NCBI RefSeq assembly: GCF_001984195.1
Contig: NZ_MTQN01000012.1
Coordinates: 1,550,001 to 1,614,000 of the forward strand
Source of the DNA: Kribbella sp. ALI-6-A
Lineage (GTDB): Bacteria > Actinomycetota > Actinomycetes > Propionibacteriales > Kribbellaceae
Length of the DNA stretch: 64,000 nt
Direction: 5' to 3'
Position 1 is the first letter of the stretch. Each line of letters starts with the position of its first letter. The notes beneath the pieces were generated by a model. That model saw only the letters and a list, made by a program, of their open reading frames with translations. It searched no databases and had not been told where the DNA came from. This document shows positions 1 through 7,582 of the stretch, in pieces. The translations under genes and the position numbers were made by a program.

Positions 1-1154
1 ATCGCGGTCACCAGGGGGACCACCCGGTTGGCCGCGGTCGCGTCGTAACCCCAGACCTTCTTCCCGGTGGTGTCGTCGAAGCCGGTGACGAGCAGCGGTT
101 GCGACATCGCCGTGGCGCGGTGGCAGACCACGGAGCTGACGTGGTCGGAGAAACAGGACGTCGCCTCCGGGCGCTGCTCCGAGTTTGGGAATTTGTTGTC
201 CACCACGCTGCCGGTCGCGATGTCGACCGCGTAGATCGAGCTCACGTGGTGACCGGGGTTCTTCTGGTACCCGTTGCCGACGAAGTAGCCGTGCTTGCCG
301 CCGCTCCCGACCGGGAACAAGTAGTGGGCCGTCGGCACCGGGATGGTCTTCTTCACCGTTCCGGTCACGCCGTCGACGTGCACGATCGCGGCGTTGGTGG
401 CGTGTTCGACGTTGTCGCCCTTCGCGCCGACGACCATGCCGTCGCGCACGCCGCCCGCGGTCACCGACGGGATGGTCGTCGCCTTCTTCGTGACCGGGTC
501 GGCGAACACCGACAGTTCGTTGATCTTGGCCGTCCGGTCCGGCGACTGGACATCGACGCCGACGGCGATCTGGCCGGTGGCGGCGTCGTAGGCGGCCGGC
601 GAGAAGCGGTGCACGCCGTTGCCCGGACCGAGCAGCGCGCTCAGGTCGGCGACGACTTCGACGAGGACCTTGCCGTCGGCCGGGTCGATCCACTGGACCT
701 TGACCTGACCGTGCGACTTCTGCGTGCCGCTGCCTTGGACGGTCTGCGCGTACGCCACCGCGATGACCTCCTTGCCGTCCAGCTGCACGGGCACCGGCTC
801 GGTGAAGTCGCTGGTCGCCGTGGTCGGGTCGTCCGAGGACGGCACCTCCCACGTGTTCTCGCTGAGCGTGTAGCCGGTCAGTCCGCGGCGCAGCGCGTAC
901 AACGCGGTCGGGCCGACCATGCCGGCCCTGATGTTGAACGCGTTGTTCGTTCCGTCGGTCGAGCTCTGCGCCAGCGCCGAGACCGCGGTGAACGCCTTCG
1001 GTGGATCGAACGTGGCCAACTCCGGCGTGGTGGGCGTCGACGATGCCGACGGCGTACCGTCGGCCGGCGCCTGCTCGGCGGACTTGCCGTCACCGGAGTT
1101 GCAACCGGCCAGCAGGACGGCGGCGACTGTTGCCGTGATCAACGGACGCAGCAT
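1..1154 (-). CDS. Beta-propeller lipoprotein, C-terminus beyond window
   Basis: Partial gene running off the left edge; 384 codons are visible. It starts MLRPLITATVAAVLLAGCNS, a lipoprotein signal with lipobox LLAGC (Cys18), so the protein should be anchored to the outer face of the membrane. The rest aligns well with the next gene upstream, including paired blocks such as DDTTGKKVWGYD and a closing RVVPLVTA. Repeated aspartate/glycine-rich strands suggest a PQQ-like beta-propeller. It begins 18 bp after the stop of its paralogue, so the two look like a tandem duplication in one transcript. Ligand and role are unknown; it could be a surface sensor or scaffold. Confidence 0.8.
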   Translation of the reverse strand, partial: MLRPLITATVAAVLLAGCNSGDGKSAEQAPADGTPSASSTPTTPELATFDPPKAFTAVSALAQSSTDGTNNAFNIRAGMVGPTALYALRRGLTGYTLSENTWEVPSSDDPTTATSDFTEPVPVQLDGKEVIAVAYAQTVQGSGTQKSHGQVKVQWIDPADGKVLVEVVADLSALLGPGNGVHRFSPAAYDAATGQIAVGVDVQSPDRTAKINELSVFADPVTKKATTIPSVTAGGVRDGMVVGAKGDNVEHATNAAIVHVDGVTGTVKKTIPVPTAHYLFPVGSGGKHGYFVGNGYQKNPGHHVSSIYAVDIATGSVVDNKFPNSEQRPEATSCFSDHVSSVVCHRATAMSQPLLVTGFDDTTGKKVWGYDATAANRVVPLVTA

Positions 1155-1172
1155 TCGATGGTCTCCCATGGG

Positions 1173-2714
1173 TCAGCCGACCGCCTTCAGGACCTGAAGG
1201 ATGCCGGCGGAGTCGGTGGTGGACATGGTGTCCTCGCGCACGTACACGCCGCCGAACTCGGACACGCTCTGCGGCGACATCGGCGTGAAGTCGGGCTGGG
1301 CGGGCGTCGGACCGTCGGTCGGGCTGACCTCGACGGACGACGTGCTGCCGTCCGTCGGCGTGCTGCCGTCGGTCGGCGTACCGGCGTCGGTGGGGGTGGT
1401 GCCGTCAGTGGGGGAGACCGCGTCGCTCGGCAGGGTGCTCGGCGACGGCGTCGGGATCGGGACGTCCTGACCGGTCAGCGCGTCGACCAGGACTGGCTTC
1501 TTCTCGACCATCGCGTAGACCAGGCCGTGGAACACCGCGGTCACCCGCGGCACGACCCGGCCGGGGCTCTTCTCGGTGTAGCCCCAGAGCTTCTTGCCGG
1601 TGGTGTCGTCGAACGCGACGATCTCCGCCTCGTCCGCGCCCTCGCCCGCGGTGCAGACGACGGTCTTCTGCCCGTCCGCGCGGCAGCCGTAGTTGAGCAG
1701 GTACTGGGTGTCTTTCACCGCGGACTTGGTCTGGACGACGGTGCCGGTGGCCGGGTCGACCGCGTAGATGCTGCCCACGTAGTCGCCGGTGCCGAAGGAG
1801 CCGATGCCCTTGGTGTACTTCTGCCCGTACAGGTACACGTACCTGCCGCCGCCGCCCGTCGGGTTGAGGCCCTCCAGACCGCGCAGCAGACCGGACTTGG
1901 TCACCTTGCCGGTGGCGGCGTCGACGAGCGCCAACGAGCGCCGGGTGTTGTCCTCGCCCTGAGCGCCGACCAGAACGCCCTGGCTGATCCCCGCCGGCTT
2001 CATGAACGGGATGGCGACGCCCTTCTTGGTGGCCGGGTCGCCGATCACGGTGATCACGCCGGATTTCGCGCCGATCAGGCTGGTCGGCGCGACGCCGATC
2101 GCGAACTGGCCGGTGGCCCGGTCGACGGCCTGCTCGGTGAAGCCGCCGGGCAGACCGCTGTTGACCTCCTGGTCACCCAGCAGCGGGGTGGCGTCGACCG
2201 TTGCCTCGGACAACAGCTTGCCGTCGGTCGGGTCGAGCCACCGGAACAGCACCCGGACGATCGGCTTCGACGTGCCGCCACCCTTGACCCGCTGGTAGTA
2301 GGCGACCGCGACGGCCGGCTTGCCGTCGACCTGGACGGCGACCGGCGCGCTCACGTCCTGGGTGACCACGGTGCCGTCGGTGGTGTCGGTGGACGGCGTC
2401 CGCCACGTCGCCGCGGTTCCGTTCATCGTCTGGCCGAAGGCGCCGCTGTGGCTGTTGGCCACCGCTGTCGTACCGACCATGGCGACCGGCGGGACGAACG
2501 TGGTGTGGCCCTTCTCCTCCGGCAGCGCGGTCGCGGTGACCGCTGCGAACGCCTTCGGGGGGTCGTACGGGGTCGGGGCCGGGACGCTCGGCGTACTGGG
2601 GGTCTGGCTCGCGCCGTCCGTCGGGTTGCTGTCAGCCGAGGACTTGTCGTCCCCGCTGTTACACCCGGCCAGCAGCGCGACCGCGGCCGCGGCAGCGACT
2701 ACCTGACGTAACAT
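1173..2714 (-). CDS. Beta-propeller lipoprotein with Ser/Thr/Pro linker
   Basis: A 513-residue exported lipoprotein: signal MLRQVVAAAAAVALLAGCNS with lipobox LLAGC (Cys18), then a low-complexity stretch and repeated strand motifs (VDAATGKVTKSG, VDPATGTVVQTK, DDTTGKKLWGYTEK) typical of PQQ-like beta-propeller blades. Near residues 418-472 is a linker rich in repeats of the kind PTDGSTPTDG, followed by a short globular end. The gene after it is a paralogue with the same domain plan. Function is not evident; no catalytic motif is seen. Confidence 0.85.
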   Translation of the reverse strand: MLRQVVAAAAAVALLAGCNSGDDKSSADSNPTDGASQTPSTPSVPAPTPYDPPKAFAAVTATALPEEKGHTTFVPPVAMVGTTAVANSHSGAFGQTMNGTAATWRTPSTDTTDGTVVTQDVSAPVAVQVDGKPAVAVAYYQRVKGGGTSKPIVRVLFRWLDPTDGKLLSEATVDATPLLGDQEVNSGLPGGFTEQAVDRATGQFAIGVAPTSLIGAKSGVITVIGDPATKKGVAIPFMKPAGISQGVLVGAQGEDNTRRSLALVDAATGKVTKSGLLRGLEGLNPTGGGGRYVYLYGQKYTKGIGSFGTGDYVGSIYAVDPATGTVVQTKSAVKDTQYLLNYGCRADGQKTVVCTAGEGADEAEIVAFDDTTGKKLWGYTEKSPGRVVPRVTAVFHGLVYAMVEKKPVLVDALTGQDVPIPTPSPSTLPSDAVSPTDGTTPTDAGTPTDGSTPTDGSTSSVEVSPTDGPTPAQPDFTPMSPQSVSEFGGVYVREDTMSTTDSAGILQVLKAVG

Positions 2715-2833
2715 CCTTGCTTCTCCCCGAGTCCGGCACCGATGACCAGCGGAACGCTAGCAGCGGGAACGGGCCGTCGATCGGCGTGTGCCGGGACCGG
2801 GAGATTGCAGCTTCCTGCAATGTTGCTGACTCG

Positions 2834-3052
2834 TCAGCGGACCACGGACAGGCCGGTGCGGCGGTGCCGCGGTTGTGGCTCGAGGCGGTCGGCCAGCCGG
2901 CGCAGCACGCCGGCCAGCTCGCGCCGAGGAGCGTTGACGCCGTACGCCGCCTCACGGTCGGCCCGGTCCTGCTTGCGCAGCGCTCGCTGCTCGGCCTGCC
3001 GCAGTTGCTCGGCGACCTGACACCGTGCGATCTCTTGATGTTCGGTGATCAT
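2834..3052 (-). CDS. Small charged helical protein
   Basis: A 72-residue protein beginning MITEHQEIARCQVAEQLRQ, rich in Arg, Glu and Gln and predicted to be mostly helical (heptad-like VAEQLRQAEQRALRKQDRA). A GAGGGGACGAG ribosome-binding stretch lies about 9 bases before the ATG. It follows the DUF4097 gene by 42 bp on the same strand, so it is probably the last gene of that operon. No domain recognised; it may be cytoplasmic and could bind nucleic acid or a partner. Confidence 0.55.
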   Translation of the reverse strand: MITEHQEIARCQVAEQLRQAEQRALRKQDRADREAAYGVNAPRRELAGVLRRLADRLEPQPRHRRTGLSVVR

Positions 3053-3094
3053 CGTGCTCGTCCCCTCGGTCGTCCCCGCGGTTGTCTGATGGCC

Positions 3095-3934
3095 TCAGGC
3101 CCGGACGACGGTGATGTCGCCGGAGACCGTGCGCGCCCGCAGCATCAGCGAACGCTCGCCCTCGGCCGGCTGCTCGCCGGGCTCCAGGTCGCACCGGATC
3201 CGGCCGGTGACCGTCTTCAGGTCCAGGTACGTCGGCACGCCGTCCGGTACGCCGATCTGGACGTCACCGCGCGCGGTCTCGGCCCGTACGCTCGGCCCGT
3301 CGGCCAGCTCGACCCGGACGTCACCGGAGCCGGAGGTGGCGACCGAGTGGTCGCGGATCCGCTCGATGATGATGTCGCCCGAACCGACCTTCACGGTGGT
3401 CGGCCCGTTCGCCTCGCCGACCCGGACGTCGCCCGACCCGGTGGACAGCCCGGCCAGGGCGTCGGCCCGCTCGATGTCGATCGACCCGGAGCCGGTGTTC
3501 GCCCGGAGCTGGCCGGCCGCGTGGTCGACCCGGATGTCGCCGCTGCCGGTGCCGGCCGCGAGCGTGCCCTCGACCCGCTCGAGCCGGATCTGGCCCGACC
3601 CGGTCGACAGCCGGGCCTCGCCGAGCGTCGCCCGGGCGGAGATGTCGCCGGAGCCCGTTTTGATCCGGGCGGCCAGCACGTCCGGGGTCTGGATCCGGAT
3701 CCGGACCTCCGGCCCCCGCCGGTGGTTCTTCGTGGTCTCGACGATCAGCTCGCTGCCGGACAGCTTGTAGCGCACGTCGTCCTCGGTGCCGTGGTCGACG
3801 TCGATCTGGACCTGGGTCCGGTCGCCGTCGGCCGGAACGATCTCGACCCGCCCGGCGCCGATCTCGATCCGGACCCGGTCGACCTCGCCGGGCTCACCGA
3901 TCAGTTCGGTGCTGAAGTCGCTCATTGGGCCCAT
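3095..3934 (-). CDS. DUF4097 family beta-solenoid protein
   Basis: 279 residues with seven regularly spaced GSG[DQS][IV] motifs (for example TGSGDISAR, STGSGQIRL, NTGSGSIDI, STGSGDVRV), the hallmark of DUF4097 (putative adhesin) proteins, which fold as a right-handed beta-solenoid. No signal peptide or membrane segment is visible, so it is probably cytoplasmic here. Its start overlaps the end of the upstream ribbon-helix-helix gene by 13 bp, which implies translational coupling and a shared job. DUF4097 genes often sit beside small DNA-binding regulators in actinomycetes; the molecular role is unknown. Confidence 0.85.
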   Translation of the reverse strand: MGPMSDFSTELIGEPGEVDRVRIEIGAGRVEIVPADGDRTQVQIDVDHGTEDDVRYKLSGSELIVETTKNHRRGPEVRIRIQTPDVLAARIKTGSGDISARATLGEARLSTGSGQIRLERVEGTLAAGTGSGDIRVDHAAGQLRANTGSGSIDIERADALAGLSTGSGDVRVGEANGPTTVKVGSGDIIIERIRDHSVATSGSGDVRVELADGPSVRAETARGDVQIGVPDGVPTYLDLKTVTGRIRCDLEPGEQPAEGERSLMLRARTVSGDITVVRA

Positions 3935-4692
3935 CCCGTCATCCGCTGGCCCGGTCCGCGTCCACCGCGGCCGTGACTGTGTCCACGCTCGCGGCGGTCG
4001 CCGCGTTCGCCGCGCTCGCGCCGGTCTCCGCGCCGTCCGTCACCGAACACGCCGTCCGGGCCGAACGGTCCGTCCGGACCGAACACGCCGTCGGGGCCGA
4101 AGACCCCGTCGGGACCCAGCGGTCCGTCCGGCCCGAGCGGGCCGTCGGGGCCGAACACTCCTCCGCGCGGCGGGCGCGGTGGGCGGGGCGGCCGGGGGCC
4201 GCGGCGGCCGCGGTCGCCGGTCAGGGCGGTCATCACGGTGCGCATCAGCCACGCGTTCGAGGAGATGCCCTCGGCGGTGGCGGCTTCGTCGACCTTGTTC
4301 TTCACCGAGAGCGGCAGCCGCAGCGTGATCCGCGCGGTCGGCTCGTCGGCGTCGGGCGCGAGGTCGGTCGCGCCGGAGTCCTGGGTGTCGTCGGTGTCGT
4401 CGTCGTCCAGGTCGTCGTCCGCGCCGGTCAGATGACTCGGGGCGGGAGTGACGACGAACTCGGGACGGCCGCCGGCCATCCTGAGCTCGACCGATCCGGG
4501 CGACAGCTCACGGCTGATCTCCCCGGCGGCGTCGGACAGGGCTGAGATGAGGGCCAGGCGGCCGGCGTCATCCAGCGTGGCTCCGAGGCGTTGCGCCACG
4601 GAGCGGGTTTGGTCGTCGGCCAGCGCGGTGGCGTTCTCCACGCTACGGCGGACCGACTCGAGGTAGTGGTCAAGTTCCATGACAGCAAGCAT
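3922..4692 (-). CDS. Ribbon-helix-helix protein with collagen-like tail
   Basis: 256 residues. Residues 1-80 are a helical/strand N-domain, 90-118 an acidic linker (DDDLDDDDTDD), 120-158 an Arc/CopG-type ribbon-helix-helix DNA-binding domain (RITLRLPLSVKNKVDEAAT, then EGISSNAWLMRTVMTAL), 178-214 about seven GPDG[PV][FL] hexads resembling collagen repeats, and the end is Arg/Gly-rich. The first ATG lies inside a TGACGTCA site; Met5 (position 4680) is an alternative start, and neither has a clear ribosome-binding site. It leads the operon with DUF4097 and probably represses its own promoter through the phased palindromes just upstream. Confidence 0.8.
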   Translation of the reverse strand: MLAVMELDHYLESVRRSVENATALADDQTRSVAQRLGATLDDAGRLALISALSDAAGEISRELSPGSVELRMAGGRPEFVVTPAPSHLTGADDDLDDDDTDDTQDSGATDLAPDADEPTARITLRLPLSVKNKVDEAATAEGISSNAWLMRTVMTALTGDRGRRGPRPPRPPRPPRGGVFGPDGPLGPDGPLGPDGVFGPDGVFGPDGPFGPDGVFGDGRRGDRRERGERGDRRERGHSHGRGGRGPGQRMTGWAQ

Positions 4693-4732
4693 GACGTCAT
4701 CATGACGTCATTGTCAACACCCAGTGATGTCA
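4691..4732. promoter_or_regulatory. Phased TGACGTCA operator array
   Basis: Two perfect ATGACGTCAT palindromes (4691-4700 and 4702-4711) with TGACGTCA cores 11 bp apart, then a variant TGATGTCA at 4725-4732, 22 bp further on. All three lie on the same face of the helix. They sit between the ribbon-helix-helix gene (minus) and the SDR gene (plus). A TTGACA hexamer (4717-4712, minus strand) overlaps the array. Ribbon-helix-helix dimers commonly bind such tandem short palindromes, so autoregulation is the likely role (inference). Confidence 0.65.
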
Positions 4733-4791
4733 TCGTGGTGCCGACGTGCTGTCACCGGCACAATGGAGGCAGTCAACGAGAGGGGACCGCA

Positions 4792-5586
4792 GTGTCCAGA
4801 GGAGTGCTCGTCACCGGAGCGTCCCGCGGGGTCGGAGCCGAGGTGGCCAGGGTCTTCGCCGCAGCCGGCGACCGGGTCGTGCTGCACTGCCGGGGAGCCG
4901 TCGACCGCGCCGAGGCGGTCCGCCGGGAGCTCGCCGGCGAGGGGCACGGAGTGGTCTCCGCCGATCTCGGCGACCCGGCCGAAATCCCTTCCCTGGTGGA
5001 GAAATCAGCCGCTGTGCTCGGCCGGATCGACGTCCTGGTCAACAACGCCGCGCTGTACGTCGACGAGCCCGTCGCCGGATCCCGCCGGCTCGGTCACCCG
5101 ATCACCGAGACGCCGTACGACGAATGGGTGGCGGCCTGGCGCCGGACGCTCGCGGTCAATCTCGAAGGCGCGGCCCATCTCACCTGGTGCGTCGCGCGGC
5201 AGATGATCGACCAGGAGCCGGCCGACGGCGTCCGGCGGGGTGCGATCGTCAACGTCGGGTCGCGCGGCGCCTATCGCGGTGAGCCCGACGTCCCGGCGTA
5301 CGGCGCCTCGAAGGCGGGGCTGCACGCGTTCGGGCAGTCGATGGCGGTCGCGCTGGCACCTCATGACATCACCGTGACGTCAGTCGCGCCCGGTTTCATC
5401 GCCACCGACATGACCGCGCAGATCCTGGACGCGCCCGGAGGCGACGCGATCCGCGCCCAGAGCCCGTTCGGCCGGGTCGCCACCGTCGAGGAGGTCGCGG
5501 CCGCCGTCCACTGGCTCGCGTCTGCAGAAGCCGTGTGGTCGTCAGGGGCCGTTCTCGACCTGAATGGTGCATCGCATTTGCGCTGA
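4792..5586 (+). CDS. SDR-family oxidoreductase
   Basis: 264-residue short-chain dehydrogenase/reductase. GTG start chosen because AGAGGGG lies about 6 bases upstream and the Rossmann motif then begins at residue 8 (TGASRGVG, residues 8-15). Other family marks are NNAA after strand 4, a catalytic Ser in VNVGSRGAY, YGASK (YxxxK) and a C-terminal substrate loop. It should reduce or oxidise a carbonyl/alcohol with NAD(P)H in the cytoplasm; the substrate cannot be told. It is divergent from the ribbon-helix-helix operon and shares its operator region. Confidence 0.9.
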   Translation: MSRGVLVTGASRGVGAEVARVFAAAGDRVVLHCRGAVDRAEAVRRELAGEGHGVVSADLGDPAEIPSLVEKSAAVLGRIDVLVNNAALYVDEPVAGSRRLGHPITETPYDEWVAAWRRTLAVNLEGAAHLTWCVARQMIDQEPADGVRRGAIVNVGSRGAYRGEPDVPAYGASKAGLHAFGQSMAVALAPHDITVTSVAPGFIATDMTAQILDAPGGDAIRAQSPFGRVATVEEVAAAVHWLASAEAVWSSGAVLDLNGASHLR

Positions 5587-5767
5587 CATATAGGTCGGAC
5601 GACCGTTCGGCGATTTCTGCTGATTTACCCCTTGCGGGACCGGACGTTTCTTGTCACGCTCGCGACTTGGGGCCAACGGGGACGAATTCTGGCGGTACGC
5701 CGATCCGGCCCGGCGAAAAGATCGATCGGCGACTCTGCCGTCATGTCTTTTCAAGGGGGAATTCCGA

Positions 5768-6631
5768 ATGCGCTGCAAACCTGCGATCGTCGGTCTGGTG
5801 GCGGCGGCGTCCGCCGCTGCCGGGCTGGCCACGACGGCCCACGCCGAACCAGCCGCACGCGCTGACGTGCGAGTCGTCACCCAGGCGATTCCGTGGGGCC
5901 AGTCCGGGGATCTGCCGGTGCCCCGCAACTACGTGGGCGACGGGAAGGTCGATCTGGCGGTGTTCCGGCCGAGCACCGGGACGTGGTACGTCCGGGGCGC
6001 CAGTCCCATCCAGTTCGGCCAGGCCGGGGACATTCCTGTTCCCGCCGACTACGACGGCGACGGTCGCGCCGAGCTCGCATTGTTCCGGCCGTCGAACGGT
6101 TACTGGTACATCAGGGGAATCGGTCAATTCGTCTGGGGCGAGACCAATGACCTGCCGGTTCCGTCGGACTACATCGATGACATTTCCGCCGAACCGGGGA
6201 TTTTCCGGCCGTCCACCGGTACCTGGTACATCCCGGACGTCTTCTCGCCGATCGTCTGGGGTGCTGCCGACGACGTGCCGGTTCCGGCCGACTACCTGGC
6301 CGACGGGCACAGCGACATCGCCGTCTATCGGCCCGCCACCGGGCAGTGGTTCGTCCGGGGTGCCGCAGCACCGATCGCCTGGGGACTGACGGGCGACGTC
6401 CCGGCGCCGGGCGACTTCGACGGTGACGGCAAGGCCGAACCGACCACGTTCCGGCCGTCGACCGGTGTGTGGTTCGTCCGGGGCGGCACCAACGTCACCT
6501 GGGGCCTGGACGGAGACGTGCCGCTGCCGGCCGACTACCTGGGCGGCAGTGCCGACGACCACGTGGTCTGGAGGCCGTCCAACGGCATCTGGTACCTCCA
6601 CTCCGACGATTCGGGTACGCCGGCTTCGTAG
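5768..6631 (+). CDS. Secreted FG-GAP/VCBS-like six-repeat protein
   Basis: 287 residues: a Sec signal peptide (MRCKPAIVGLVAAASAAAG, cleaved near AHA-EP) followed by six near-identical repeats of about 40 residues with the pattern WG..GD.PVP.DYDGDG..D.A.FRPS.G.WY.RG. The DGDG-type loops suggest calcium binding and an FG-GAP-like beta-propeller. Start supported by AAGGGGGA 7-8 bases upstream. Repeats 3 and 6 have degenerate calcium loops. Nothing enzymatic is present; likely an extracellular binding protein. A hairpin terminator follows. Confidence 0.85.
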   Translation: MRCKPAIVGLVAAASAAAGLATTAHAEPAARADVRVVTQAIPWGQSGDLPVPRNYVGDGKVDLAVFRPSTGTWYVRGASPIQFGQAGDIPVPADYDGDGRAELALFRPSNGYWYIRGIGQFVWGETNDLPVPSDYIDDISAEPGIFRPSTGTWYIPDVFSPIVWGAADDVPVPADYLADGHSDIAVYRPATGQWFVRGAAAPIAWGLTGDVPAPGDFDGDGKAEPTTFRPSTGVWFVRGGTNVTWGLDGDVPLPADYLGGSADDHVVWRPSNGIWYLHSDDSGTPAS

Positions 6632-6659
6632 CCGCCCGTCCGGCAGCGAGGTTCCTGCC

Positions 6660-6696
6660 GATCCGGTCGGTCGCCACCAGCGCGACCGGCCGGATC
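6660..6696. terminator. Bidirectional hairpin between convergent genes
   Basis: GATCCGGTCGGTCGC (6660-6674) pairs with GCGACCGGCCGGATC (6682-6696), one G-T wobble, with a 7-base loop, between the stop codons of the FG-GAP and discoidin genes. No T-run, as is usual in actinomycetes. Confidence 0.65.
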
Positions 6697-6699
6697 GAA

Positions 6700-7572
6700 T
6701 CAGCCGCCGTAGACCTCGAGCTCGACGATGCGGGAGTAGGTGTTGCCGTTGCCCGCCAGCGCGAGGATGCGCACGGCGTCGGCCGCAACAGGGGCGAAGG
6801 TCGAGGTGACGTGGCCGAGGGTGTTGCCGCGGACCTCGGCCACCGTGCGCCAGTCGTTGATGCCGGAGCGGACCTGGACGTCCCAGTCGCGCAACCCGTT
6901 CGACGCGGCCGGGTACTTGGCGGAGTCGAGGGTGTAGAGCTCGACGCGATTGATGGTCGTCGAGGTGGCGAGCGCGACGTCGTAGGTGTCGGGGAACACT
7001 GCCCGGGTGCCGTCGTTCCAGCCGGTGAGGGTGTCCCAGTGCTCGGAGTCCTTGTCGCCGTCGACCGCGCCGCAGACGGCGAAGTTGCCGTGCGTCGAGG
7101 AGGCGGTGGCCTGCTCGCCGAGTGCGACGTTGCTGCCGGGCGTCTTCGGCGGCAACGGCTCGACCTGGACCGGGACGGAGACCTTGGTGCCGTCGGCCTC
7201 CAGGTCGATCCGGTACTGGCCGGGCTGGGCGTCCCGCGGGACCCGGACCTCGACCGGCGCGCTCACCGGCTGGTCGGGATCGGTGGCGGGAAGGTACGAC
7301 GAGAAGACCTCGCGGGACAGTTGCAACGGACCGGTCGGGGTGAGCGTCAGGTCGGCGTACCGGCTGTCGGGTTGGGTGTTGGTCATGGTGAGGTCGAGCC
7401 GGGCCGGGAAGCACGGCAGACCCACGAGGCTGAGCTGCTGCGGGTTGGCCGTCACCTGGACGCCGCTCGGCCGGCCGGCCGGCGAGGTCGTTGCCGTGAG
7501 CATCGAAAAGGTGGTGGCGGCGACCACGGTCGCGGCGACCGTGGCGGTCAGGGTGAGGGCGGTGCGGGACAT
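6700..7572 (-). CDS. Secreted protein with C-terminal F5/8 type C domain
   Basis: 290 residues. N-terminal signal (MSRTALTLTATVAATVVAAT), an immunoglobulin-like middle with two Cys, and a C-terminal discoidin (F5/8 type C) domain starting NVALGEQATASSTHGN and ending SRIVELEVYGG, a usual carbohydrate-binding fold. It starts 10 bp after the PhoD stop and is surely co-transcribed with it. An extracellular substrate-targeting role next to the phosphatase is the simplest reading; no catalytic motif seen. Confidence 0.8.
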   Translation of the reverse strand: MSRTALTLTATVAATVVAATTFSMLTATTSPAGRPSGVQVTANPQQLSLVGLPCFPARLDLTMTNTQPDSRYADLTLTPTGPLQLSREVFSSYLPATDPDQPVSAPVEVRVPRDAQPGQYRIDLEADGTKVSVPVQVEPLPPKTPGSNVALGEQATASSTHGNFAVCGAVDGDKDSEHWDTLTGWNDGTRAVFPDTYDVALATSTTINRVELYTLDSAKYPAASNGLRDWDVQVRSGINDWRTVAEVRGNTLGHVTSTFAPVAADAVRILALAGNGNTYSRIVELEVYGG

Positions 7573-7582
7573 CGGGGTCTCC

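Noticed and set aside
99-2711. Very long open frame on the plus strand opposite the two lipoproteins
   Set aside because: Arg/Val/Asp/Gly-heavy composition typical of a GC-rich antisense shadow; the minus-strand genes have signal peptides and homologous repeats.
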